Origin: Mytilus galloprovincialis
Lineage: Eukaryota; Mollusca; Bivalvia; Mytilida; Mytilidae
Assembly: GCF_965363235.1 (NCBI RefSeq)
Contig: NC_134847.1
Location: 52,484,439-52,548,438 of the forward strand
Direction: 5' to 3'
DNA length: 64,000 bases
The stretch's first letter is position 1, and the number at the start of each line of letters is the position of its first letter. Made by a program: the position numbers and the translations under genes. Of the stretch, positions 1-11,675 are shown in pieces. The notes beneath the pieces are model-generated. The model had not been told where the DNA came from. It made no database searches and saw nothing but the letters and a program-made list of their open reading frames with translations.

Positions 1-271
1 AGTGAAGAATTTCTTGTGACACAAATGAAACTTTTCTTGTTTTGTTGATATGTTTTTATTAGAATTTTGTCTTTGACCATTCCTAACAAATATGCAACAA
101 GGTCCTTGTGCCATTTAATACTTTCTCAGGATTCTTACCACTGCATGACTTATAACAAATGGTTAATTATAGTCCGTCAGTTGTAATTTTTAGTTTTGAT
201 GCAAACAGTATTATTTATGCCTATGTCATAACTTCAAGTAAGACTATTACACCAATATATCAGTCATTAAG

Positions 272-471
272 ATGGACGAAAAAAGGATAGCTGTTATTGG
301 AGCAGGTATAATGGGTATTTATGCCCTAAGAAGGCTATCTGAGAACAAAAAGTTTCTGCTTATTTATTTTGAGAGGAACTATGACCTAGGAGGTCTATGG
401 CTTTACACAAATCAAACGGATAAGGATGTTTATGGACGTAAAATTAACTCCGCTATGTATAGCAATCTTCA
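272..471 (+). pseudogene. FMO coding exon 1, array copy 1 (diverged)
   Basis: This is an open first coding exon: ATG, the GAGIMG nucleotide-binding motif, then the donor CA|GTAAGT. It differs from copies 2 and 3 at four residues (Tyr for Ser just after GAGIMGI, Ile-Tyr for Thr-Cys before FERNYD, Asn for Asp in YTDQTD). Copies 2 and 3 carry TTTGATCTTTACAG about 55 bases before the ATG, which looks like a splice acceptor for a 5' UTR exon. Copy 1 lacks those bases (junction near 217). With no acceptor and a truncated exon 2 downstream, it is probably non-functional, though it could still be transcribed. Confidence 0.75.
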
Positions 472-714
472 GTAAGTCTAAATTTAAGATTGATTTTATA
501 AGTTGACTTGGTTAGGTTAGAAAAAATCGGATATAATTTATTTCGTTTATTCTATTCTTCCTATTTTTTTTAGGAGTGGAAAATGTTTCTTGTCCCCCAT
601 GATCAAATTTTAATCAAACTTTCGGTACACTTTCTGGACTAGGCGACAGAAAGCCATGATTCTATTCATATATATGTTAACAGTAGAAATTATAATAACA
701 TCAAATTGAAAAAC

Positions 715-1095
715 ACAGGCAAAAGATAAAAACGGCCAATCAAACGCCAATAATTGAAGAAAAACATTGTCAAGAAGAAAGACGACGAAAAAACAAACAG
801 CATTAAGAATATACAAAGCTGGAGTTCAAAAAACAATAGTTGAAGAAAAACAGACAATTCACTTGTAAAGGATAAAACCGACGAGAAAACAAGCATCAGT
901 TCAAAGATACAAAGTGGACAATCAAATGCTAGAAAAACAGACAATTCACTTGTTTGGAAATAAAAACGACTACAAAACAAGCTTCAGTTAAAAGATACAA
1001 AGCGGGCAATCAAAGGCCGATACTAGTAGTTTTAAAGAGAAGCAATCAAGTCCTTTGTTAAGAAGAAAAACGACGAAAACACAAAGAACTGTTAG
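715..1095. repeat. Degenerate minisatellite in FMO intron 1, copy 1
   Basis: About four imperfect units of 80-90 bases share phrases such as AACAGACAATTCACTTGT, GATACAAAG and GGCAATCAAA. The block is purine-rich on the + strand, which leaves accidental open frames on the - strand. Confidence 0.7.
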
Positions 1096-1268
1096 AAGAA
1101 ATAATCCAATGTAATTTTAAGCGTCCTACACAGTTGAGCTTTTTTTTTTGCTCCACTTCACTATTCAAAGGGAAAGTTTAGAAAAATACTCTGAATCAAA
1201 ACATTCGTAAAAATAATAATTAATATCTATCATTTATATTTATTTTTACCTTTTATTTTAAATTACAG

Positions 1269-1335
1269 GACTAATCGTCCAAAACAATTAATGCAACATC
1301 GGGTCCCTGTACTTCAATCTGAACAAAACAAGTGA
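1269..1335 (+). pseudogene. Truncated FMO exon 2, array copy 1
   Basis: After the acceptor AATTACAG, 27 bases match the true exon 2 (TNRPKQLMQ in frame). The sequence then switches to unrelated DNA and ends at TGA (1333-1335). Splicing exon 1 to it would give an 88-residue protein with the FAD-binding N-terminus only and a new tail, HRVPVLQSEQNK. Confidence 0.8.
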
Positions 1336-1997
1336 CTGAAATGTCGTTTTAAACTACAAGACTAAGCATGAATGAAAAAAAGAGCGATACCTTTTTGTAC
1401 TTGAATTCACTATGCCTCTATATACGATAACCTTTTCTACCATGATCCTATTCTATAAACTTCTTCTCGAAGGTCAAATTAAATGTATGTGTAGACACAT
1501 GCAGATTTTTTGACCTACTTGTTTTTCAACTTAATAAATTTTATGCATACATTCATATTGTTCAGAGATGTTTACCATTGACTGTAAAAACTACGATTTA
1601 TGATCCGGTAAGCAGAAATGTGATTCTTAGTTTTTTTACTTACAATTATTTTATTGAAGAAAAAAGACATGAAAAAAACAACCTTATTATAATCACTACT
1701 AGAGTAGAGTGAAGAATTTCTTGTGACACAAATAAAACGAACTTTTCTTGTTTTGTTGATATGTTTTTATCAAAATTTTGTCTTTGGCCATTCCTAACAA
1801 ATATGCAACAAGGTCCTTGTGCCATTTAATACTTTCTCAGGATTCTTACCACTGCATGACTTATAACAAATGGTTAATTATAGTCCGTCAGCTGTAATGT
1901 TTGGTTTTGATGCAAACAGTATTATTTATTTTGATCTTTACAGCCTATGTCATAACTTCACGTAAGACTATTACACCAATATATATCAGTCATTAAG

Positions 1998-2197
1998 ATG
2001 GACGAAAAAAGGATAGCTGTTATTGGAGCAGGTATAATGGGTATTTCTGCCCTAAGAAGGCTATCTGAGAACAAAAAGTTTCTGCTTACTTGTTTTGAGA
2101 GGAACTATGACCTAGGAGGTCTATGGCTTTACACAGATCAAACGGATAAGGATGTTTATGGACGTAAAATTAACTCCGCTATGTATAGCAATCTTCA
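1998..2197 (+). pseudogene. FMO coding exon 1, array copy 2 (intact exon, orphaned)
   Basis: The translation is identical to exon 1 of copy 3: MDEKRIAVIGAGIMG, then FERNYDLGGLW, then donor CA|GTAAGT. A likely 5' acceptor is kept (CTTTACAG ending at 1943). The nearest downstream exon 2 (3000) is truncated, so a full FMO would require skipping to the exon at 4746. It could act as an alternative first exon, make the 88-residue truncated form, or be silent; sequence alone does not decide. Confidence 0.75.
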
Positions 2198-2440
2198 GTA
2201 AGTCTAAATTTAAAATTGATTTTATAAGTTGACTTGGTTAGGTTAGAAAAAAAACGGATATAATTGATTTCGTTTGTTCTGTTCTTCCTATTTTTTTTAG
2301 GTGTGGAAAATGTTTCTTGTCCCCCATGATCAAATTTTAATCAAGATTTCGGCAAACTTACTGGACTAGGCGACAGAAAGCCATGATTCTATTCATCTAT
2401 ATGTTAACAGTAGAAATTATAATAACATCAATTTGAAAAA

Positions 2441-2826
2441 CACAGTCAAAAGATAAAAACGGCCAATCAAACGCCAATAATTGAAGAAAAACATTGTCAA
2501 GAAAGACGACGAAAAAACAAACAGCATTAAGAATATACAAAGCTGGAGTTCAAAAAACAATAGTTGAAGAAAAACAGACAATTCACTTGTAAAGGATAAA
2601 ACCGACGAAAAAACAAGCATCAGTTCAAAGATACAAAGTGGACAATTAAATTCCAATAGTTGAAGAAAAACAGACAATTCACTTGTTTGGAAATAAAAAC
2701 GACTACAAAACAAGCTTCAGTTAAAAGAAACAAAGCGGGCAATCAAAGGCCAATACTAGTAGTTTTAAAGAGAAGCAATCAAGTCCTTTGTTAAGAAGAA
2801 AAACAACGAAAACACAAAGAACTGTT
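2441..2826. repeat. Degenerate minisatellite in FMO intron 1, copy 2
   Basis: Same block of 80-90-base imperfect units as in array copy 1, at the same place in the unit. Confidence 0.7.
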
Positions 2827-2999
2827 AGAAGAAACAATCCAATGTAATTTTAAGCGTCCTACACAGTTGAGCTTTTTTTTGCTCCACTTCACTATTCAAA
2901 GGGAAAGTTTAGGAAAATACTCTGAATCAAAACATTCGTAATAATAATAATTAATATCTATCATTTATATTTATTTTTACCTTTTATTTTAAATTACAG

Positions 3000-3066
3000 G
3001 ACTAATCGTCCAAAACAATTAATGCAACATCGGGTCCCTGTACTTCAATCTGAACAAAACAAGTGA
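3000..3066 (+). pseudogene. Truncated FMO exon 2, array copy 2
   Basis: Same break after ATGCA and same HRVPVLQSEQNK tail with TGA at 3064-3066 as in copy 1, so the break predates the amplification to three units. Confidence 0.8.
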
Positions 3067-3728
3067 CTGAAATGTCGTTTTAAACTACAAGACTAAGCAT
3101 GAATGAAAAAAAGAGCGATACCTTTTTGTACTTGAATTCACTATGCCTCTATATACGATAACCTTTTCTACCATGATCCTATTCTATAAACTTCTTCTCG
3201 AAGGTCAAATTAAATGTATGTGTAGACACATGCAGATTTTTTGACCTACTTGTTTTTCAACTTAATAAATTTTATGCATACATTCATATTGTTCAGAGAT
3301 GTTTACCATTGACTGTAAAAACTACGATTTATGATCCGGTAAGCAGAAATGTGATTCTTAGTTTTTTTACTTACAATTATTTTATTGAAGAAAAAAGACA
3401 TGAAAAAAACAACCTTATTATAATCACTACTAGAGTAGAGTGAAGAATTTCTTGTGACACAAATAAAACGAACTTTTCTTGTTTTGTTGATATGTTTTTA
3501 TCAAAATTTTGTCTTTGGCCATTCCTAACAAATATGCAACAAGGTCCTTGTGCCATTTAATACTTTCTCAGGATTCTTACCACTGCATGACTTATAACAA
3601 ATGGTTAATTATAGTCCGTCAGCTGTAATGTTTGGTAATGATGCAAACAGTATTATTTATTTTGATCTTTACAGCCTATGTCATAACTTCACGTAAGACT
3701 ATTACACCAATATATATCAGTCATTAAG

Positions 3729-6700
3729 ATGGACGAAAAAAGGATAGCTGTTATTGGAGCAGGTATAATGGGTATTTCTGCCCTAAGAAGGCTATCTGAG
3801 AACAAAAAGTTTCTGCTTACTTGTTTTGAGAGGAACTATGACCTAGGAGGTCTATGGCTTTACACAGATCAAACGGATAAGGATGTTTATGGACGTAAAA
3901 TTAACTCCGCTATGTATAGCAATCTTCAGTAAGTCTAAATTTAAAATTGATTTTATAAGTTGACTTGGTTAGGTTAGAAAAAAAACGGATATAATTGATT
4001 TCGTTTGTTCTGTTCTTCCTATTTTTTTTAGGTGTGGAAAATGTTTCTTGTCCCCCATGATCAAATTTTAATCAAGATTTCGGCAAACTTACTGGACTAG
4101 GCGACAGAAAGCCATGATTCTATTCATCTATATGTTAACAGTAGAAATTATAATAACATCAATTTGAAAAACACAGTCAAAAGATAAAAACGGCCAATCA
4201 AACGCCAATAATTGAAGAAAAACATTGTCAAGAAAGACGACGAAAAAACAAACAGCATTAAGAATATACAAAGCTGGAGTTCAAAAAACAATAGTTGAAG
4301 AAAAACAGACAATTCACTTGTAAAGGATAAAACCGACGAAAAAACAAGCATCAGTTCAAAGATACAAAGTGGACAATTAAATTCCAATAGTTGAAGAAAA
4401 ACAGACAATTCACTTGTTTGGAAATAAAAAACGACTACAAAACAAGCTTCAGCTAAAAGATACAAAGCAGGCAATCAAAGGCCAATACTAGTAGTTTTAA
4501 AGAGAAGCAATCAAGTCCTTTGTTAAGAAGAAAAACGACGAAAAAACAAAGAACTGTTAGAAGAAACAACCCAATATAATTTTAAGCGTCCTACACAGTT
4601 GAGCGTTTTTTTTTTTTTTTGCTCCACTTCGAATTCACTATTCAAAGGGAAAGTTTAGGAAAATACTCTGAATCAAAACATTCGTAATAATAATAATTAA
4701 TATCTATCATTTATATTTATTTTTACCTTTTATCTTAAATTACAGGACTAATCGTCCAAAACAATTAATGCAGTTAGAAGGTTTTCCCATGGACGAGGAC
4801 TGTCCAACTTTTCCTACCCAACGGGATGTTTTAAATTATATTCGTAAAGTTGCTGACCAATGTAATATTCGGAAATATATCAAGGTAAGAAATAGGCGCT
4901 TGCTGCCACAATGACTCATAGTCAATTATGTCAAATTTACCCGAATGAAAGGACATTTCTGACGTATCTCGTTGACGGAGAGCAAAGCCGACGATCGCAC
5001 AAATTAAACACCAAAAAAAGACTCAAAAAGGCCAACATGGTCTTTTTTAGTAGACAGATGTCCTTGCAGGTTGTCAAAATATTAATCAAAGCTAGATAGA
5101 ACAAAATCCATGTTAAGAATATCACTCAATACGACTACCGCATAGGTAGGATTGAATTAACACTATCAGGGATACTGTGGCATATTGATACTAGTTTTCA
5201 AATGAAAACAAACTCATCATAGATACCATGTTTAAAATTTTGTATTTGTGCCAGACGCGCGTTTCGTCTTCAAAAGACTCATCGGTGACGCTCGAATAAA
5301 AGAAAGTTAAAAGGGCCAAATAAATTACGAATATGATGAGTATTAAGGACTTAACATTACTAAAAGTTTGCCAAAACAGCTAGGTAGTATATTCCTGAGG
5401 AAGAAACGCCTTAGTATTTCCAAAATTCAAAGTTTTGTAAACAGTTAATTTATAATTATGAAAATGATAATTCATGTCATCACCTTAGTGCTGACTACGG
5501 TGCTTGTGATTACTATCGGGAATAAATACTACACTAGGTCAGTAGCATCGAGACAGTTGCTGTAAACAATCTCATCACAGATACCGGGATTAAAATTTTG
5601 TATTGCGCTAGACATGCGTTTCGTCTACAAAAGACTCATCTTGACACTCCAATCAAAAGAATTTGAAAAGGCTTAATAAAGTACGAATTTGAAACGAATT
5701 AAGTACCAAAAATTCCGAAAAGTTTTTCCAAATACATCTAAGGTATAATCTATCCATGAAGAAGAAAAGCCTGAGTATATAAAAAAATCAAAGTTAATTT
5801 ATAATTATAACAATATCAATGATAATTTATGTCAACACAGAAGTGCGGACTACGGGGCTGGTGATACCTGGGGAATAAAAACTCCACCAGCAGTGAAATT
5901 GACCAAGTGGTTGTAAACAACCTCATCATATAGATACCTAGCTTAATTAAATTTGGTATTGGCGCCAGACAAAACGCCTACAAAAAACTCATCAGTTACG
6001 CTCGAATATTTTTTTAAAAGACATAATAAAGTACCAATTTGAAGCGCATTAAGGATTAAAATTCTCAAATGTTTTGGGAAATACATCTAAGGTAATCTAT
6101 TACTGAGGTTGAAACACCTGAATATTTCAAAAAATCAAAGTTTTGTAAACAGTTTATAATTATGACAATATCAATGATAATTCATGTCAACATAGCTGAT
6201 TAATGGGCTGGTGATACTCGAAAAAGACTGCTTTCAAATGTTCTTTCGAGATTTTAAAGAAATCCATATGAGTAAAATGAATAATGAATATCAATTTTCA
6301 CTGTGAGATGTTTTTTTACAGATCATTAGTCTTCGCTTCTTTTCAATATAGAGAATAACAAGTTATGTTCTCATGTTTGTAATACTAAGTTAAAATTCAC
6401 TAAACAGCTGTTTTTTCAACCTCTTTCATACTATTGTTTTTTTTTTTAATTCCTGCATATGACAATGTTTGTAGTTCAATACTGAAGTACAGTCAGTTAA
6501 CCCCGTTTCTGCAAATACACAGGATACAAAATGGTTGTTAACATATGGAGACAATAGAAAAACGAATGACAGTCATGTTGAAGAATTTGATGCTGTTATT
6601 GTTTGTAATGGGTAAATTTTATCTAATAGTACCTTAAGCTTATATAATAATGTTTTACTTACCAATATTTTACTAAATCACCCCCAGTTGTTGATAGGGT

Positions 6701-9514
6701 TCGTGTTGCTCAGTCTTTATTTTTTATATGTTGGTTCTGATGTATTATTATTGTCTGTTTGTCTTTTTCATTTTAAGCCATGGCGTTGTCAGTTTATTTT
6801 CGATGTATGTGTTTGACTGTTTCTCTGGTATCTATCGCCCCTACGTTACGGTTCCTTTCAACATCACTGAATGTGGTATACCCTTATATAGAAATGATAA
6901 AAGTCTAATGAGATCGTTGTCCCATGTGCACCAGTCTTATTTTAAAACAGTGACATTTTACTAATGACTTATCCTTCGTCCTAATTTTTGAGGTGTGACC
7001 TCTGACGACTTATTACCACTAAGAATCCTAGCTACGTGACATGAGTTCAGCAAAATGGTGACATTAACAGAACAGGAACTCCTCACCATCAGAGTTGAGC
7101 CTTGGTTTTAAGAGTGGTTTACATTGTTAAACCATAGTTTTCTGTCTTGTATATTCTGACTTCGGCCATGCCATCTTCAACTTATGAGTTTTGTTGTTGT
7201 CTGATTTTCAAATCTTTCTTGAATTTTCCATTAGTATATTTAGAAATTATCAACAAACTAATGTTTAAAGTCAATCAGACAAAGTTTAATTAACGTGTAT
7301 GGTTCAATTGGCTATTTATTCTCTTTAAGTCAATTGAGTCATGCAGGTCCATAGCATACATTATTTGTTCATTGCAATCTCAGGGGCGGATCCAGCAATT
7401 TTAAAAAGAGGGGTTCCCAACCCAGGACAAAGGTGGTTGTGTGTGTGTGTGTGTGTGGCGGGGGCGGGGGATCCAACTATATGTCCCCATTCAAATGCAT
7501 TGATCGTCCAAAAAAGGGGGTTCCAACCCCCGGACCCCTCTCCCTGGATCTACCAATGAATATAAGCAGAAGGTTTGGCTAGCCATAAAACCTGATTCAA
7601 CCAACCACTGATTTCTTAAACTGTCATGTATCAAGTCAAGAATATGGCAATTGTTCACAAATATATAGTTGGTTCCTATGTATGTTGGCGTTTGTTCAGT
7701 GTTTCTGTTGGTCAGTTGTTTTCTTCTAGAAGTTGATGTGTTTCCCTCGATTTTAGTTTGTTACCCGGATTTGTTGTCTCTCAAGCAATCGATTTGACTT
7801 TTGAACAGCGATGCCTTTATTTGTTTGAAAATGCCTGTACCAAGTCAGGAATATGATAGTTGTCCATTCGTTTGATGTGTTTTATCATTTGATGTTGTCA
7901 TTAATTTGATAAGGGACTTTCCGTTTTGAATTTTCCTCGGAGTTCAGTATTTTTACCTTTTACACGTCATTGGCTTTTATGATTTTGCCGATTTATTGAA
8001 GATGGTAAATCAACATACGCGCTTCAGAAACACTCAATTTTTAAAGAGATTATTATACTTACTACTTTTTTTAACTGGTAAAGGGAAACTATTTTCAATT
8101 TTCCCATAGCACTTAAACTTAATCTTTTAAGGCAAAACCAAACAAAAAATGCTTTCTACTAAAATAAAACTTCACAAATTTTGTACGCCCGAAGTAGGCA
8201 GTTACATAACTAAAAAAGTGTAATTTCAAAGACTTTAGTAAGAATATGAGATTTAAACTACAATCTTGACAGTCTAATGTAACAGCAGAAACCTTAATTT
8301 TCGATTATCAGTTACTTCCTTTTTAATTAAATGACTTCATATTAGCTCACTTCTTATTTTATGTTTGAAGTAACTGTTCCATTCCAAACTATCCTATGAT
8401 TGATAATGAGAAGGACTTTGAAGGTTTGGTGATTCATAGTATACAATACAGACGCCCAGAACTGTTTGCTGGACTTAATGTAGCCATGTTGGGAGCGAGT
8501 CATTCAGGAATGGATATATGTCACGACATTTATGAACATGCAAAAACGGTAAGCACAATTGTGCATATGTAAAAACAGGAGTGGTTATGTATATAATGTC
8601 TAAAATCTACCTTAAAATTTATATTATCAGAGGATACCACAACTAGTCTACTATCATTTTTGATTTCAATGATCATTTGTTCGTCATGGGTTTGGCCATC
8701 AGACTAAACTTCTCCTGTTGATTTGTTTCTTTGTAACTTACATGACTAAATGACTTCTACGACTTTTCCCGAAAAATATAATACGAGAAATAACAGGTAA
8801 TAACTTTCACTTTTTAATGTTTACAGTTTTGAAATTCATACCCTAAGTATATATATATTTTAAATATAAAACAATACAGCTTCCTATTAATATTTCTATA
8901 ATTATTTTATTTTGAAGGTATATTTATGCCACAGAGGTTCTAAGCTAACAACTGTATTGCCAGGAAATGTTATCGAAAAAACGTCCAGTTTTAAAAGGTT
9001 TACATCATCTTCCATTATTCTTGATGATAATGACGTCATACAGATTGATGCAGTAATTTATTGTACAGGGTTTAGATACGACTTATCTTTCCTTCCTGAG
9101 GGCTTACTAGAAGTTGGACAAAATAAAGTCGTATGTAATCTCTACAAGTATGTTTTGCCACCTCAATATTCTACTATTTTTTTCATGGGACTTATGAGAC
9201 TATATATACTTTTCTTTCCATATGGCGATCACGAGGCTTTATTTATCAAAGCGATGTTAGAGGAATCTGTCTGTATTCCAACTTATAACGAGATGATAAC
9301 AGTCATTGGCAAAGATTCTAAGCGTCCATGGCTCTCTAATAGTCATTGGGAGTGGGACAAAGAACTTGCTAGTATTGCAGGTAATTTTGAATCATTTCCA
9401 CCAGTGTTGAAATCAATCAGAGATCATATAGTGGCTGTCAAAGCAAAAGACTTTTCAAGGTTTAGATCAGTCAGTTTTAAGATAACTGGACTAGACTCCT
9501 TTGAAATAGTGTAA
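3729..9514 (+). CDS. Flavin-containing monooxygenase, five coding exons
   Basis: Exons 3729-3928, 4746-4884, 6475-6611, 8371-8548 and 8918-9514 join with matching phases (2, 0, 2, 0) into 416 residues. An acceptor at 3671-3674 suggests an upstream 5' UTR exon. Residues 10-15, GAGIMG, are the FAD Rossmann motif, followed by Glu34 and the GGLW at 40-43. TNRPK (68-72) corresponds to the family TNLPK segment. FEGLVIHSIQY (175-185) fits the FMO signature FxGxxxHxxxY/F. GASHSG (200-205) is the NADPH-binding motif, and CTGF in exon 5 stands where the family has a TGY-type motif. Known FMOs are NADPH- and O2-dependent enzymes that oxygenate nucleophilic N or S atoms. No C-terminal membrane anchor is evident, and the length is at the short end for the family, as in many invertebrate FMOs. 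The substrate cannot be told. The start Met is the first ATG of the exon, 10 residues before the Rossmann motif. Confidence 0.92.
4172..4557. repeat. Degenerate minisatellite in FMO intron 1, copy 3
   Basis: Third copy of the 80-90-base imperfect repeat block, here inside the first intron of the intact FMO gene. Confidence 0.7.
5207..6220. repeat. Three tandem units (about 355 bases) in FMO intron 2
   Basis: Units begin near 5207, 5566 and 5917, each with CTCATCA-(C/T)A-AGATACC and then TTTTGTATT and a GCCAGAC-type phrase. Each ends in a shared block including TTTGTAAACAG and ATGATAATTCATGTCA. I associate this unit with a dispersed mussel repeat (recalled, not searched). A fragment of the same family lies at 63885-63945. 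Confidence 0.85.
6730..6850. repeat. Dispersed repeat fragment in FMO intron 3
   Basis: Contains CCATGGCGTTGTCAGTTTAT and TTGACTGTTTCTCTGGTATC. A related passage (AACGGCGTTGTTCACTTAT, GTCCCTTTGATATCC) occurs at 37740-37810 and 61385-61445. An open frame across it (6728-6964) is not supported as a gene. Confidence 0.6.
7379..7558. repeat. Small TIR element, GGCGGATCCAG family, copy 1 (FMO intron 3)
   Basis: Begins CAGGGGCGGATCCAGCAA and ends CCCTGGATCTACC, an imperfect inverted repeat. The interior has the shared phrases GGGGTTCC, CCCAGGACAAA and TCGTCCAAAAAAGGGG. Related copies lie at 17684-17820 and 20312-20465. The CAGGG start is typical of hAT-type ends. A (GT)n run sits inside. Confidence 0.75.
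7845..7965. repeat. Dispersed repeat (AAAATGCCTGTACCAAGTCA family), copy 1
   Basis: The block AAAATGCCTGTACCAAGTCA, GGAATATGA, TTCGTTTGATGTGTT, GGGACTTTCC, GGAGTTC is repeated at 10455-10590. The copy lies in FMO intron 3. Confidence 0.75.
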
Positions 9515-9664
9515 TACTATTATCATATGAGTTTTTGATAGGTTGTCAACTTGAGATGAATGTTTTTTTCCCTCCTCAAATATTCTTATGCAGAGATTAA
9601 TTAAAATAGTAATAAAAACATGAATTTGAAAAAAAAAATAAAGTTGTTAATTTGTTCGGTGTGA

Positions 9665-9790
9665 GTCAAAGCTCCGTGATGAAGGCTTCTGAATGGTTTA
9701 CTTTTATAAATTGTTACTTGGGTGGACAGTTGTCTCATTGGCTTGGCACTCATACCACATCTTCCTATATCTATGTACATCAAAGGTTAT
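9665..9790 (-). repeat. Dispersed repeat, GATGTGGTATGA family, reverse orientation
   Basis: Contains GACAGTTGTCTCATTGGC and CATACCACATCTTCCTATAT, the reverse complement of the family also seen at 13878, 15505, 16625, 17103, 19601, 41573 and, reversed, 19955 and 51050. Confidence 0.8.
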
Positions 9791-10030
9791 CATGAAACAA
9801 AATATTTTGCAAAGTATACCATTTTTGACTTATACAATAAACAAAGAATGTGTCAAAAGAGACAACAGTTACAATCTGAAAACAAAACAGAAAATAGCTT
9901 AAGACTAACAATGGGCCTTCAACACAATAAATAATCCAACTTCCAGAAGCAAGATTAGGGCCTCATTCATTAATGTATGCTAGTTAAAAAAAATCGGTGT
10001 AACTACACTTCAAAACAGATATGAACCGAG

Positions 10031-10032
<2 letters not shown>

Positions 10033-10065
<33 letters not shown>

Positions 10066-10074
10066 GTACAAGAC
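10033..10074. repeat. Poly-A tract of about 42 bases
   Basis: An uninterrupted run of A; it could be the tail of a retroposed sequence or a simple homopolymer. Not assigned to a source gene. Confidence 0.85.
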
Positions 10075-10454
10075 TAACATAAGCTACCTCGATGTTCCTG
10101 AATAAGGACATTAACAAAAATTCAGCAAGTTAAACATGTTTTGTGAGATATAAATCAATAAATTTTGTATCTCTAGTTAATTTGGAATAAATAAACACAC
10201 TGATACATACAGAAAACCTTTTACAAAAAATGAATGTTTGTTCTTATGACAGGGCTTGGATACACGTAATGTACCGTGACATAAACTTTATACCTCCTTG
10301 CACAACTCAAAATCAAATAATTTGTGTAGTTGTCATTTATGGTTGTGTTCATATAATTTGTGTTTCGTTTATTGTTTTTAGCTCACCTTTCCTAATTGCC
10401 ATGCAATACGCTAGCTATAAAACCAGGTTCAATCCACCATTTTCTACATAAGAA

Positions 10455-10590
10455 AATGCCTGTACCAAGTCAGGAATATGACAGTTGTTGTCAATTCGTT
10501 TGATGTGTTAACTTTTGATTTTGCCATTTGATTGGGGACTTTCCTTTTTGAATAGTCCTTGGAGTTCGGTATTTTTGTGATTTTACTTTT
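10455..10590. repeat. Dispersed repeat (AAAATGCCTGTACCAAGTCA family), copy 2
   Basis: Matches 7845-7965 over its length, with small indels. Confidence 0.75.
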
Positions 10591-11675
10591 TTCAGAATGC
10601 TGGATACTATCCACACTGGTTTGTATCCACACTTTTTAATGATCATGACATTAAAAATTTAAAAGCAATAGAAAAACTTTGATTAACATTTTTGATAATA
10701 AAAAACAACAGGAGATTCAGGCTCTTGAGAGCCTCTGCATGATTGAAGATGCAATATATCCAAGAAAGTGACACAGACTCTCTGTTGATTCAAAGCTATA
10801 CATCATATATATGATCATACATCACTTCTGCTTGTAAAGTTTTCAACATATCAACATTGGTTTCTTTCCCCCTTACTAACATTCCCCAAGGTGGTCAAAC
10901 CGCTTTTTAGCGTCGGTAAGTTTAAAGTAGCTAATATCTTATTCTGACGTCTTGCATTAACTCACTTTTTATTCCACCTATGACCATGTTAGCTTTCGCC
11001 ATCACTTGGCATCCGTGGGGTTCGTCCATTGTGACTCAGATTAAAACTTAAGGTTCATCATAACAAACGGACAAATATGCATTATATGGCTGTATTTATG
11101 TCAAAAACTACTCTGAGTACAGACTTACCTGTGAAGTTGGAAAAGTTTAAATGCCGCAGATGGGTCATTCTGAGACAAACTTTAGCTGACTCATATGGCA
11201 AAATTTGGGGTAATTTGCTAATTTGCATAGCGGCCATTTTGCCTTATCATGACGGAAGCCATTACAATAGGATTATATAAGCCCCTTAAATAAAAAGGTT
11301 AATATGCCAATACCTATGTCGAATGAACAATTTGTTCGCATATAGGTGAATATAGGTTATGCCTCTTTGAGATTAAAATGTTGACCCTAGTATATTACTG
11401 TAACAGTTTGTCAGTGCAACTCCTCAGGAAAGTTACATACATACTGAGCAACATTAAAAACAAAATACAAAATAAAATAAAAACATAAGGAAACTGGAGT
11501 CATTGAACATACATGTACATGTACATTCTTCTAAAAAAGATACATGTCTTGTAGCCTTTTATAAGGACAAGGACAAGGTATGATTTTTTTAAGGGAAAAT
11601 ATTGATCAATTTGAGGCTATTGTCCTGATCTTCATACATTTATATTTTGCAGATAATTTCACTGATTGTGTCAAT

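Larger units (their letters stand above)
1..4772 (+). repeat. Tandem array of three FMO 5'-gene units (about 1.73 kb each)
   Basis: The same start, AGTGAAGAATTTCTTGTGAC, occurs at 1, 1708 and 3439, and the sequence that follows is nearly identical in all three units. Each unit holds 5' flank, coding exon 1, intron 1 and the first 27 bases of exon 2. In units 1 and 2 homology to the real exon 2 breaks right after ATGCA (1295 and 3026) and a 412-base linker leads into the next unit. In unit 3 the exon continues normally. The array touches the window edge, so more copies may lie upstream. Confidence 0.93.
9515..11155. other. Intergenic, repeat-rich; no gene recognised
   Basis: Between the FMO stop and the start of the segmental duplication I find only repeat fragments and short accidental frames. 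AATAAA-like strings near 9638 and 9836 could serve FMO polyadenylation, but none is clearly the signal. Confidence 0.6.

Noticed and set aside
690-980. - strand open frames such as MFCSRFYFQTSEL in the three array units
   Set aside because: They lie in purine-rich minisatellite DNA, are repetitive and hydrophobic only because of that composition, and change length between units.
8912-8917. FMO last exon starting as MKVYLCHRG
   Set aside because: There is no ATG there; the exon starts after TTTGAAG at 8918 and joins in phase 0 with exon 4.
11077-11280. + strand frame MHYMAVFMSKTTL crossing the left duplication boundary
   Set aside because: It spans the breakpoint between unrelated sequences, and the shared part is not conserved as a frame in copy B.
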